A stretch of 64,000 nucleotides of DNA from Protaetiibacter mangrovi. Lineage in GTDB: Bacteria; Actinomycetota; Actinomycetes; Actinomycetales; Microbacteriaceae. Below, piece by piece: positions 47,144-55,038 of the stretch. Where the stretch lies: positions 72,825 through 136,824 of the forward strand of contig NZ_JANTHX010000008.1 in assembly GCF_024752305.1 (NCBI RefSeq). The letters are read 5' to 3'. Position 1 is the stretch's first letter; the number at the start of each line of letters is the position of its first letter. The notes beneath the pieces were generated by a model. The model saw only the letters and a list, made by a program, of their open reading frames with translations. It was not told where the DNA came from and ran no database searches. Position numbers and translations under genes: made by a program.

Positions 47144-48370
47144 ATGCGGGTCGCCCTCGCCCTCCCGCTCGACGCGGAACGGCACCTGGCCGACACCGCC
47201 GGGTACCACGGCCACGAGGTCGCCGCGCGATGCTCGGGAGGCGACGAGCTCGCGCTGCGCCTGGCCCAGCTGCCGGTCGATCTCGCGGTGGTCGCCGCGA
47301 CGCCCGAGCACCTGACCCCGCGGCTCATCGAGACCGCCGACCTGCTGGGGGTGCGCATGCTCGTCGTCACCGACGGCGACGAGCAGGCAGGGCACGCGGC
47401 GCGCCTCGGCATCCTCGACCCGGTCGACGGGCCGGCCGACTGGGGGCTGCTCGACGGCACCCCCGTCCCCCCGGCGGGCGGCGACGACCCGCCACCCGTC
47501 GCATCGCTCGCCGCGGCTCGCCGCCCGGCGACGGTCGTCGTCGTCTGGGGGCCGCACGGCGCGCCGGGACGCACGAGCATCGCGATCGCCCTCGCGGCCG
47601 AGTTCGCCGCCGCCGGCCTCCGCACCGTGCTCGCCGACGCGGACACCCATGCCGCCGCCGTCGCGCCCGCGCTCGGGCTGCTCGACGAGGCCCCCGGCTT
47701 CGCGGCCGCCTGCCGCCTCGCCGGCATCGGCGGCCTCGACGAGACCCAGCTCGACCGGGTGGCGGGCGTGCCGCGGGGCACGCGTCATCCGTTCCGGGTG
47801 CTTACCGGCCTCGGCCGACCCTCGCGGTGGCCCGAGCTCGGCGAGGAGCGCGTCGCCGGTGCCATCGCCGCGCTCCGCGGGCTGTGCGAGGTGCTCGTCG
47901 TCGACGTCGCCGCGAGCCTCGAACGCGACGACGAGCTCGCGAGCGACCTCGCTACCCCGCGCCGCAATGCGGCCGGGCTCGAGGCGCTGCGCGCCGCCGA
48001 CCACGTGGTCGCGCTCGCCGCCGCCGACCCGGTCGGCATCCCGCGCTTCCTCCGCGGGCACGCGGAGCTGCTCGAGCACGTCGACGCCGAGCGGATCACC
48101 GTCGTCGCCACCAAGGTGCGCGCCTCCGCGATCGGCCTCAACCCGGGCGGCCAGGTGCGGCAGACCCTCGCGCGGTTCGGGGGCGTCGACGAGGTGCTGC
48201 TCGTGCCCTGGGACCCGGCCGCCTTCGACGCCGCCGCGCTGGGCGGCCGGCCTCTCGCGGATGCGGCGCCGCGGTCGCCCGCGCGGGCCGCCGTGCGCGA
48301 GCTCGCCGGGCGGCTGGTGCCGAGCGGTGCCGAGGGCGTGCGTGGCACCCGTCGGCGGCGGCTAGCCTGA
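47144..48370 (+). CDS. ParA/CpaE-like ATPase with degenerate Walker A
   Basis: A 408-residue protein. Residues 1-100 look like a receiver-like, non-phosphorylatable domain (VDLAVVAATPEHLTPRLIETADLLGVRMLVVT). From 130 on is a MinD/ParA-type fold: VVVVWGPHGAPGRTSIAIALAAEFAAAGLRTVLADADTH, in pieces. The Walker A (136-145) reads GPHGAPGRTS, so the invariant lysine before Ser/Thr is Arg143 and the deviant signature lysine is absent. ATP hydrolysis may therefore be altered or lost. The gene pairs with the SAF gene upstream, and its end carries the -10 box of pdtaS. Confidence 0.82.
   Translation: MRVALALPLDAERHLADTAGYHGHEVAARCSGGDELALRLAQLPVDLAVVAATPEHLTPRLIETADLLGVRMLVVTDGDEQAGHAARLGILDPVDGPADWGLLDGTPVPPAGGDDPPPVASLAAARRPATVVVVWGPHGAPGRTSIAIALAAEFAAAGLRTVLADADTHAAAVAPALGLLDEAPGFAAACRLAGIGGLDETQLDRVAGVPRGTRHPFRVLTGLGRPSRWPELGEERVAGAIAALRGLCEVLVVDVAASLERDDELASDLATPRRNAAGLEALRAADHVVALAAADPVGIPRFLRGHAELLEHVDAERITVVATKVRASAIGLNPGGQVRQTLARFGGVDEVLLVPWDPAAFDAAALGGRPLADAAPRSPARAAVRELAGRLVPSGAEGVRGTRRRRLA
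48363..48368 (+). promoter_or_regulatory. -10 box TAGCCT, leaderless start of pdtaS
   Basis: TAGCCT lies across the stop of the ParA-like gene and ends six bases before the GTG at 48375. Confidence 0.5.
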
Positions 48371-48374
48371 GAGG

Positions 48375-49871
48375 GTGTCCACCCTCTCCGAGCTGATGCT
48401 CGCGCAGGGCCTCTCGACCGAGGCCGACGCCGAGTGGCTGCACCTGCTCGCCGCCGACGGTCAGCTGATCGCCGACCTCGCGTTCGCCGACATCGTGCTC
48501 TGGGTGCCGACCGAGTCCGGCAGCTTCGTCGCCGTCGCCCACACCCGCCCGTCCTCGGCCGCGACGCTGTTCTACCGCGACTTCGTCGGGCAGGAGATCA
48601 AGCCCGAGTGGCGCGACCAGGTGCGCCAGGCATTCGACGAGGTGCGCATCGTCGACACCTCCGCCCCCGACTGGTACGAGGAGACGCCGACCCGCGTGCG
48701 CGCCGTGCCCGTGCTGCGGCGTCTGAGCCCGAGCGGCGCCGCCACCACGACCACCCCCATCGCGGTGCTCACCCGGCACTCCAACCTCTCCGAGGCGCGC
48801 ACCCCCAGCCGCCAGGAGCTCACCTTCAACCAGTGCGCCGACGACCTGTTCGGCATGATCGCCTCGGGCGACTTCCCCGACCTCGGCGCGCCGACCCTGC
48901 CGCGCCGCGGGGCGCCCCGCGCATCCGACGGTCTCATCCGCCTCGACGTCGACGGCAACGTCACCTTCGCGAGCCCCAACGGGCTGTCCGCGTTCAACCG
49001 GATGGGGTTCGCGGGCGAGCTCGAGGGGGAGTCGCTCGCGGAGGTGGCGACCGGGCTGCTGAGCGGCAAGATCACCGTCGACGAGTCGCTGCCCCTCGTG
49101 GTGACGGGGCGCGCCCCGTGGCGCACCGACATCGAGGCGCGCGGCGTGACCGTGACGCTGCGCACCATCCCGCTGCGGCACCGCGGCGAGCGGGTCGGCG
49201 CGATCGTGCTCGTGCGCGACGTCACCGAGTCGCGCCACCAGGAGCAGGAGCTCATCACCAAGGACGCGACCATCCGCGAGATCCACCACCGGGTGAAGAA
49301 CAACCTGCAGACGGTCGCGTCGCTGCTGCGCATCCAGAGCCGCCGCACCCACAACGACGTCGCCCGCGACGCGCTCACCCAGGCGATGCGGCGCGTGACG
49401 GCGATCGCCGTCGTGCACGACACCCTCTCCGAGGGTCTCAGCCAGAACGTCGACTTCGACGACGTCTTCGACCGCGTGCTGCTGCTCGTGGCCGAGGTGG
49501 CGTCGAGTCACAACACGACCGTGAACCCCACCAAGACCGGGTCGTTCGGCACGCTCCCGTCGGAGTACGCCACCCCTCTCGCGCTCGCCCTCACCGAGCT
49601 CGTCACGAACGCCGTCGAGCACGGGCTCGCCGACCGCGACGGCGAGGTCGTGATCTCGGCGAAGCGCAAGAACGACCTGCTGTCGGTGCGGGTGCGCGAC
49701 GACGGGGTCGGGCTGCCGGAGGGCAAGGTCGGGTCGGGGCTCGGCACGCAGATCGTGCGCACCCTCATCCAGGGCGAGCTCGGCGGCACCATCGACTGGC
49801 ACACGCTCGAGGGGGAGGGCACCGAGGTGACGATCCAGGTGCCGCTGCTCTACCTGACGCAGCGCGCCTGA
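48375..49871 (+). CDS. pdtaS: Cytosolic sensor histidine kinase PdtaS
   Basis: A 498-residue soluble kinase. GAF domain about 1-165, PAS domain about 180-285 (DGLIRLDVDGNVTFASPNGLSAFNRMG), then a HisKA_2 dimerisation domain with the phospho-histidine motif REIHHRVKNNLQTVASLLRI (His304/305) and an HATPase domain (LALTELVTNAVEHG, VRVRDDGVGLPEG, SGLGTQIVRTL). In mycobacteria PdtaS senses copper/NO or cyclic-di-GMP and phosphorylates PdtaR, an RNA-binding antiterminator. PdtaR was not seen here. It commonly neighbours whiB1. Confidence 0.94.
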   Translation: MSTLSELMLAQGLSTEADAEWLHLLAADGQLIADLAFADIVLWVPTESGSFVAVAHTRPSSAATLFYRDFVGQEIKPEWRDQVRQAFDEVRIVDTSAPDWYEETPTRVRAVPVLRRLSPSGAATTTTPIAVLTRHSNLSEARTPSRQELTFNQCADDLFGMIASGDFPDLGAPTLPRRGAPRASDGLIRLDVDGNVTFASPNGLSAFNRMGFAGELEGESLAEVATGLLSGKITVDESLPLVVTGRAPWRTDIEARGVTVTLRTIPLRHRGERVGAIVLVRDVTESRHQEQELITKDATIREIHHRVKNNLQTVASLLRIQSRRTHNDVARDALTQAMRRVTAIAVVHDTLSEGLSQNVDFDDVFDRVLLLVAEVASSHNTTVNPTKTGSFGTLPSEYATPLALALTELVTNAVEHGLADRDGEVVISAKRKNDLLSVRVRDDGVGLPEGKVGSGLGTQIVRTLIQGELGGTIDWHTLEGEGTEVTIQVPLLYLTQRA

Positions 49872-49888
49872 CGTTCCTCTCGACGGTC

Positions 49889-49955
49889 ACGAACCGGATG
49901 CCGGACTCCCGATCCATGAGACAGGAATGTCTCGGGAATCCGCCATCCGGTTCGT
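49889..49955. terminator. Long inverted repeat between pdtaS and whiB1
   Basis: Perfect 12-bp outer arms ACGAACCGGATG (49889-49900) and CATCCGGTTCGT (49944-49955) enclose a second stem, GGACTCCCGA with TCGGGAATCC (one mismatch), and a loop-proximal GAGACA-GGAA-TGTCTC. The two genes converge here, so it may end transcription from both sides. There is no T-run, so a structured RNA or small mobile element is also possible. Confidence 0.55.
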
Positions 49956-50015
49956 TCCCTCGCGTCCGCGCCGGTCTCGCCCGGGCGGGAGCTGCGGCTC
50001 CTGGGAAAAGGGTGG

Positions 50016-50264
50016 TCAGCTGGCGCGGCGGGCGCGGGCCGCGCGGCGCTTCAGGGCGCGGCGCTCGTCCTCGCTGAGGCCACCCCACACGCCCGAGTCC
50101 TGGTTGGTCTCGAGGGCGTACTGGAGGCACTGCTCGGAGACGGTGCACCGACCGCACACGGCCTTCGCCTTCTCGATCTGGTCGACGGCGGGACCGGTGT
50201 TGCCGACCGGGAAGAAGAGCTCGGGGTCGACGGTGAGGCAGGCGGCCTTGTCACGCCAGTCCAT
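50016..50264 (-). CDS. whiB1: WhiB1-type iron-sulfur transcription factor
   Basis: An 82-residue Wbl protein. The four cluster cysteines are Cys9, Cys37, Cys40 and Cys46 (C-X27-C-X2-C-X5-C). The beta-turn motif DSGVWGG and the basic tail ERRALKRRAARARR follow. The opening MDWRDKAACLTVDPELFFPVG matches WhiB1, an essential [4Fe-4S], NO-sensitive regulator that binds sigma factor region 4. An upstream in-frame ATG (50279) is possible, but MDWR is the conserved start. Confidence 0.95.
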   Translation of the reverse strand: MDWRDKAACLTVDPELFFPVGNTGPAVDQIEKAKAVCGRCTVSEQCLQYALETNQDSGVWGGLSEDERRALKRRAARARRAS

Positions 50265-50466
50265 TGTGCGGTGCTCCATTCGTGTTGCTGTTGACGCTGT
50301 ATCCGCGGATCGGGTACTGATTCCGCGCATGGCTGAAGAGGGTCCGAATGTGGCGGGGGATTTTGTCGATTCGAACGCACTCACCACGTCGTGAGCGTCA
50401 CATCAACCGTCAACACTGTTTCATACTTGTTACGCCTTATCAATAGTCTCCGGATGGGATATCCCT
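50265..50466. promoter_or_regulatory. AT-richer divergent region upstream of whiB1
   Basis: This 202-base gap is the longest intergenic stretch of low GC in the window. It contains the dyad GTGA-GCG-TCAC (50391-50401), a possible Crp/Fnr-like half-spaced site, several TTGACG/GTCAAC hexamers, and an AT-rich patch at 50415-50450 with TAGTCT (50444-50449) as a candidate -10 for the rightward gene. whiB1 is expected to have a long, regulated leader. Confidence 0.4.
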
Positions 50467-50871
50467 GTGAAAGACCCTGCCCGTCCGCCCGCATTCTGGG
50501 GCCTTGCGGCCCTCCTCGTGGCCGAGCTCGCGGCCGCCGCGGCGGTCGCGATCGTGCTGCTCGTCGACCTCGTCGCGGCCGAGCCGAGCTCCCTCGCGAC
50601 GGCTCTCGCGCTCACCGTGCTGGTGCTCATCGCGGTCGCCTGGATGGCGGTCACCATCGTCGGACTTCTGCGCGGGCAGGCGTGGGTGCGGGCGTCCGCG
50701 ATCGTGTGGCAGGTGCTGCAGTTCGCCATCGGCCTGGGGGCGCTGCAGGGGTCGTTCGCGCAGCCGGCGTGGGGATGGCCGATCGTCGCCGTGTCGGTGC
50801 TCACCTTCGCGCTGCTCTTCGTGCCGAGCGTCGTGCGCGCGACGCAGGGACGCGGTTCGCGCGAGGGCTGA
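50467..50871 (+). CDS. Small four-helix membrane protein
   Basis: A 134-residue protein with four predicted helices: FWGLAALLVAELAAAAAVAI, ALALTVLVLIAVAWMAVTIVGLL, SAIVWQVLQFAIGLGALQG and WPIVAVSVLTFALLFVPSVV. The C-terminus is basic. Similar unnamed proteins lie beside whiB1 in related actinobacteria. GTG start; no strong ribosome site. Function unknown. Confidence 0.78.
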   Translation: MKDPARPPAFWGLAALLVAELAAAAAVAIVLLVDLVAAEPSSLATALALTVLVLIAVAWMAVTIVGLLRGQAWVRASAIVWQVLQFAIGLGALQGSFAQPAWGWPIVAVSVLTFALLFVPSVVRATQGRGSREG

Positions 50872-50875
50872 GCCC

Positions 50876-52324
50876 TCAGAGCAGGGGCCGGGCCCCCGCG
50901 AACGGGTCGGAGTCCACGCCCGCCGGCAGGTCGAAGCGACGGGCGGCACCCGACGACGGGTAGCGCTCCCAGCCGGGGTCGCCGTCGCGGATGAACGCCA
51001 CCGCGGCGCCGTGCACGGCATCCGCGAGCTCCTGCGGCGGATGCGCCCCGGTGAGCCCTGCCACGTGCGGCTCGTCCAGGCAGTCGAAGAAGAACGGCAC
51101 GTCGAGGCAGTGGATCGCGATGCCCGACTTCGTCGACCGCCACGAGAAGCGGTATGCCCAGGTGGGGGCGTCGCCACGGGCCGCCAGCGCGCGCAGCACG
51201 ACGGAGCGGAACACCGCATCCGTGATGAAGCGCCCGACGGTGCGTGCGGCGCCGCTGCGTCGCACCTCGCGGTTGGCGGCGAGCCAGGCGCGGCGCACGC
51301 GGCGCGGCACGTCGGCACGGGCGAGCAGCAGCGACGGCGGCAGGAGGCGCAACCGGCGCGCCGCGGCGTCGAGCGCCATCGAGAACTCGTCGTCGGTCGC
51401 GCCGATCACGAGCGGGATGTCGTGGGCGGCACCCGCGCGGAGCGCCTCGAGGGGCCGCTCGGGCAGCAGGTCGCCGTCGCGCAGCGGGGCCCAGGCGATG
51501 CCGTCGGCGAGCAGCTCGCGCAGCACCTGGGCGGGGTCGTCGTGCGGCCGCGCGGCGACCGCCTGGGTGCGCCGCACGGTGAGCTCGTCGACCGTCGAGA
51601 GCCCGGCACGCGTCGGCTCGACGTCGAGCAGCTCGGCGACGCGGCGACCGAGCCGCTCGGCGCGTTCCGGCTCGACGGTGGTGTCGGGTGCCGACATCGC
51701 CCAGGCGCCGCGGAAGAGCCCCGCGGCGGCGGGCGTCGCCATGAGGGTCAGCACGGCGTTCCCACCGGCGGACTGCCCCGCGATCGTCACGCGGTCGGGG
51801 TCGCCGCCGAAGGAGCGGATGTCGTCGCGCACCCATTCGAGGGCGAGCAGCAGGTCGCGCAACCCGCGGTTGCTCGGCGCATCCGCGATCCAGCCGAAGC
51901 CGTCGAAGCCGAGCCGATAGGACACGTTGACGGTGACGACGCCGTCGCGCGCGAACGCGGCGCCGTCGTACCACGGGCTCGCGGGGGAGCCCTCGGTGTA
52001 GCCGCCACCGTGGATGTAGACGAGAACGGGGGCGGAGCCCGCGACGTCGGGGGTGAACACGTCGACGTTGAGGGTCGAGTCGCCGAGGATCGCCGGCTCG
52101 GGGATGAGGGTGACCTCGCCGCGGATCGGGCGCTTGGGCGTCGCGCCGTGCTCGAGCGCGTCGCGCACCCCCTCCCAGGGGCGGTGCGGCACGGGCGCGG
52201 CGAAGCGCAGCTCGCCCACCGGCGGCTCCGCGAACGGGATGCCGAGGAACGCGATCGAGCCGTCGTCGCGCCGCAGGCCCCGTACGCGCCCCGCGCGGAT
52301 CCGGGTCTCGACGTGCTCGCTCAT
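50876..52324 (-). CDS. Type B carboxylesterase/lipase
   Basis: A 482-residue alpha/beta hydrolase without a signal peptide. The oxyanion-hole motif is YIHGGGYTEG (103-112), nucleophile Ser185 in IAGQSAGGNA, and family motifs LGIPFAEPPVGELRF and NVSYRLGFDGFGW. A likely catalytic histidine lies in the C-terminal quarter (ELADAVHGAAVAF). The physiological ester is unknown. It begins seven bases downstream of bcp, so the two may be co-transcribed. Confidence 0.9.
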   Translation of the reverse strand: MSEHVETRIRAGRVRGLRRDDGSIAFLGIPFAEPPVGELRFAAPVPHRPWEGVRDALEHGATPKRPIRGEVTLIPEPAILGDSTLNVDVFTPDVAGSAPVLVYIHGGGYTEGSPASPWYDGAAFARDGVVTVNVSYRLGFDGFGWIADAPSNRGLRDLLLALEWVRDDIRSFGGDPDRVTIAGQSAGGNAVLTLMATPAAAGLFRGAWAMSAPDTTVEPERAERLGRRVAELLDVEPTRAGLSTVDELTVRRTQAVAARPHDDPAQVLRELLADGIAWAPLRDGDLLPERPLEALRAGAAHDIPLVIGATDDEFSMALDAAARRLRLLPPSLLLARADVPRRVRRAWLAANREVRRSGAARTVGRFITDAVFRSVVLRALAARGDAPTWAYRFSWRSTKSGIAIHCLDVPFFFDCLDEPHVAGLTGAHPPQELADAVHGAAVAFIRDGDPGWERYPSSGAARRFDLPAGVDSDPFAGARPLL

Positions 52325-52331
52325 CCGCAGC

Positions 52332-52829
52332 TCAGACCGGCAGGCCCAGCCGCTTGCGCAGCATCGCGACGTGGCCGGTTGCCTTGATGTTGTAGAAGGC
52401 GCGCGCGATGACGCCCTGCTCGTCGAGCACGAAGGTGGCGCGGATGACGCCCTGCACGGTGCGCCCGTAGAGCTGCTTCTCGCCGAAGGTGCCGTACAGC
52501 TCGTGCACGTGCCGGTCGGGGTCGGCGAGCAGCGGGAAGGTCAGCTGCTCCTCGCGCGCCATCTGCGCGATCGTGGGAACCTCGTCGCGGGAGACGCCCA
52601 CCACCCGGTAGCCCTCGGCGGTGAACGCGTCGAGCCGGTCGCGGAAGTCGCACGCCTGACCGGTGCACGCGGGCGTTCCCGCCTCGCCGTAGAAGTAGAG
52701 GATCACCTTGCCGCCCCGCAGCTGCGAGAGCGTGAACGGTTCGCCGTGCTGATCGACGAGCGTGAAATCGGGGGCGAGCTCGCCCTCGGCGAGGCGGACC
52801 GGGGCGGATGCGGCGGCGGATGAAGTCAT
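52332..52829 (-). CDS. bcp: Thiol peroxidase Bcp/PrxQ
   Basis: A 165-residue thioredoxin-fold peroxiredoxin that reduces peroxides using thioredoxin. The peroxidatic Cys55 and resolving Cys60 are both in GTPACTGQACDFRD, the spacing of atypical two-Cys BCP enzymes. Other motifs: APDFTLVDQHGEPFTLSQL and VVGVSRDEVPTIAQMAREEQLTFPLLADPD in pieces. A TAGCAT sequence nine bases upstream, back to back with a TATCGT facing the tRNA, suggests a shared promoter region. Confidence 0.95.
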   Translation of the reverse strand: MTSSAAASAPVRLAEGELAPDFTLVDQHGEPFTLSQLRGGKVILYFYGEAGTPACTGQACDFRDRLDAFTAEGYRVVGVSRDEVPTIAQMAREEQLTFPLLADPDRHVHELYGTFGEKQLYGRTVQGVIRATFVLDEQGVIARAFYNIKATGHVAMLRKRLGLPV

Positions 52830-52838
52830 GCTGCGGTC

Positions 52839-52848
52839 ATGCTATCGT
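52839..52848. promoter_or_regulatory. Back-to-back -10 candidates for bcp and tRNA-Lys
   Basis: ATGCTATCGT contains minus-strand TAGCAT (52844-52839), which would start bcp transcription two or three bases before its ATG, and plus-strand TATCGT (52843-52848), which would start tRNA transcription near 52855. They share two base pairs. Confidence 0.35.
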
Positions 52849-52876
52849 TGTCCCTCGGCCCGTTCGTTCGGGTCGC

Positions 52877-52949
<73 letters not shown>

Positions 52950-52952
52950 CTC

Positions 52953-52991
52953 GAAGCCCCGCCACCTCTCGCCAGGTGCGGGGCTTTGTTC
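52953..52991 (+). terminator. Rho-independent terminator after tRNA-Lys
   Basis: AAGCCCCGCCACCT pairs with AGGTGCGGGGCTT (one bulged base), followed by TTGTTCT. It is the clearest intrinsic terminator in the window apart from the one at 60924. Confidence 0.75.
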
Positions 52992-53032
52992 TGTGCCGCG
53001 ACGTTCTGTGCGGCGCGGTTCTGTGCGGCGCA
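52988..53032. repeat. Three 15-bp tandem repeats
   Basis: GTTCTGTGCCGCGAC, GTTCTGTGCGGCGCG and GTTCTGTGCGGCGCA follow each other directly after the terminator hairpin. Noncoding and probably a replication-slippage product. Confidence 0.75.
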
Positions 53033-53068
53033 CCGCCCGCAGCCGGGCATCCGGACGCCCGTCGCCGA

Positions 53069-53074
53069 TAGGGT
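53069..53074 (+). promoter_or_regulatory. -10 box TAGGGT, leaderless start of the antiporter
   Basis: TAGGGT ends six bases before the GTG at 53081, with no Shine-Dalgarno sequence. Confidence 0.5.
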
Positions 53075-53080
53075 CGGCGC

Positions 53081-54283
53081 GTGATCGTCATCGCGTTCGG
53101 CGCCGTGCTGCTCGTCGCGATCCTGATCTCCGGGATCGCGAACCGCACCGTGCTGTCCACCGCCGTGCTGTTCCTGGTGGCGGGCTTCCTGCTCGGCCCC
53201 GGTGTCATCGGCGTCGTCGACATCGAGGCGGGGGATCCCGCCGTCGCGACGATCTCCGAGCTCGCGCTGTTCGTCGTGCTGTTCACCGACGGGCAGCGCA
53301 TCGCCGTGCGCGACCTCACCCGGGCCTGGCGGCTGCCCGGCCGTGCCCTGCTTCTCGGGATGCCGCTGACCTTCGCGATCACCACCGTGCTGGCCGTGTG
53401 GCTGCTCGGGCTGTCGTGGCCCGAGGCGATGCTCGTGGCCGCGGTGCTGGCGCCCACCGACCCGGTGCTCATCTCGGCGATCGCCGGACGCAACGAGATC
53501 CCGGGGCGGGTGCGGCACCTGCTGAGCGTCGAGTCGGGCCTCAACGACGGCCTCGCGCTGCCGGTCGTGCTCGTGCTGCTCTCGGTCGTCGGGGGCGGCG
53601 AGACCCACTTCGGCGAGCTCACCCTCGAACTGGTCGGCGGCATCGTGCTCGGCGTGGCGGTGCCGCTCGCCATCGCCCCGCTGTCCCGGCTGCGGGTGCT
53701 GCGGGTGACGCCCATCTACGCGGCGCTCACCCCCGTCGCCATCGCCTGCATCATCTTCGGCATCGGAACCCTGACCGGGGCGAACCTGTACCTCGCCGCG
53801 TTCGCGGCCGGCGTCACGATCGCGAGCGCGATGCCCGACATGCGCGACGCCTTCATCGAGTTCGGCGATTTCGTCGCCGAGATCGTCAAGCTGCTCGCCC
53901 TGTTCGTGTTCGGCGCGCTCATCGCGCCGAGCGTGCTCGCCGACGTCGACGTGTTCGGCTACATCTTCGCGATCCTGGCGCTCGTGCTGGCCAGGCCCCT
54001 CGCCGTCGAGATCTCGCTGCTCGGCAGCGGCCTGCCCTGGGAGGAACGCGCGACGGCGGCGTGGTTCGGGCCGAAGGGCTTCGCATCCGTGCTCTACGGG
54101 CTGCTGGTGCTCGAGAGCGGCACCGACGACTCCGACCACCTGTTCCACCTGATCGTGGTGGTGATCTCGCTGTCCATCATCGCCCACTCCTCGACCGACA
54201 CCCCGGTCGCCAGGTGGTTCGCGAAACGCGAGCGCGAGGATCGGATGGCGGCCGCCGCGCGGGAGCCCTCAGCCGAGGAATGA
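53081..54283 (+). CDS. Cation/proton antiporter, CPA1 (NhaP-like)
   Basis: A 400-residue membrane protein with about twelve helices. The family's ion-site sequences are LAPTDPVLISAIAGR and SVESGLNDGLALPVVLVLL (the ND pair), with FLAAFAAGV-like LYLAAFAAGVTIA and WFGPKGFASVLYGLLVL further on. It exchanges Na+ or K+ for protons in pH and salt homeostasis. There is no cytoplasmic regulatory domain after the last helix. It is convergent with and overlaps (15 bases) the hydrolase gene behind it. Confidence 0.9.
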   Translation: MIVIAFGAVLLVAILISGIANRTVLSTAVLFLVAGFLLGPGVIGVVDIEAGDPAVATISELALFVVLFTDGQRIAVRDLTRAWRLPGRALLLGMPLTFAITTVLAVWLLGLSWPEAMLVAAVLAPTDPVLISAIAGRNEIPGRVRHLLSVESGLNDGLALPVVLVLLSVVGGGETHFGELTLELVGGIVLGVAVPLAIAPLSRLRVLRVTPIYAALTPVAIACIIFGIGTLTGANLYLAAFAAGVTIASAMPDMRDAFIEFGDFVAEIVKLLALFVFGALIAPSVLADVDVFGYIFAILALVLARPLAVEISLLGSGLPWEERATAAWFGPKGFASVLYGLLVLESGTDDSDHLFHLIVVVISLSIIAHSSTDTPVARWFAKREREDRMAAAAREPSAEE

Positions 54284-55021
54284 GGTCACGGCGTCGGTGA
54301 TGGCGTCGCGCACGTCCGTGTCGTCGGCCTCCTGCGGACCGTCGCCGGGCTGGATGCCGTAGTCGCCGAACTGCGCGTGGCTCGCGCCGGGGATCGTCGT
54401 GAACACCGCGTCGGCGGGCAGCAGCGGGGCGGCATCCGCGATCTTCTCGGGGGTGGAGAGCCCGTCGTTCTCACCGGCGACGCTGAGCACGGCGAGCCCC
54501 GAGGCGCTCAGGTCGACCGAGCAGTACGAGCCGAACAGCACGAGCCCGGTGAGTTCGTCGGCGTGGTCGGCCGCGTACATGCACGCCTTCACGCCGCCGA
54601 GCGAGTGGCCGCCGACCGCCCAGCGCTGCACGCCCGGGGCGAGCCCCTCCCAGGTGGTCAGGGGTCGCGTCTCGAAGATGGCGAAGTTGAGGGTCGGCCG
54701 GGCGATCACCACGGTGATGCCGGATGCCGCGACGCCGCTCAGCTTGTCGGCGTACGCGGCCGGGTCGACGCGCGCGCCCGCGAAGAACACGAGCCCCTCG
54801 TCGCCCGGGTCGGGCGGCGTGAGCACCACGCCCTCGGCCGTCTCGGTGACGGCGACGACCTCCTCGGCGTGGGCGAGCGGCTCCTCCTCCGCCATCATCA
54901 CGGACGCGGCGTAGGCGAGGAACCCGGCCGCCACGACGACCACGACGATCGCCACGATCGTGATGGCGGCCCGGATGCGTCCCCGGCGGCGGGTGCGGGC
55001 GGCGCGGGTGGTGGCGGTCAC
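54269..55021 (-). CDS. Membrane-anchored alpha/beta hydrolase
   Basis: A 250-residue protein. After a basic N-terminus comes one helix (AAITIVAIVVVVVAAGFLAYAA, about 18-39), so the hydrolase domain should face outward. Nucleophile Ser140 is in GGHSLGGVKACMYA; a likely acid lies in VAGENDGLS and the histidine in GASHAQFGDYG, completing a triad. Substrate unknown. The GTG start is set by TATCGT six bases upstream, in a 17-base gap shared with the divergent gene. Confidence 0.85.
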   Translation of the reverse strand: MTATTRAARTRRRGRIRAAITIVAIVVVVVAAGFLAYAASVMMAEEEPLAHAEEVVAVTETAEGVVLTPPDPGDEGLVFFAGARVDPAAYADKLSGVAASGITVVIARPTLNFAIFETRPLTTWEGLAPGVQRWAVGGHSLGGVKACMYAADHADELTGLVLFGSYCSVDLSASGLAVLSVAGENDGLSTPEKIADAAPLLPADAVFTTIPGASHAQFGDYGIQPGDGPQEADDTDVRDAITDAVTSFLG

Positions 55022-55038
55022 CCTGCCACGATAGGCGC
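55022..55038. promoter_or_regulatory. Overlapping divergent -10 boxes serving two leaderless genes
   Basis: Only 17 bases separate the GTG (minus, 55021) from the ATG (plus, 55039). The plus-strand -10 CACGAT (55027-55032) and the minus-strand -10 TATCGT (55033-55028) share five base pairs, and each ends exactly six bases before its start codon. Confidence 0.5.
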
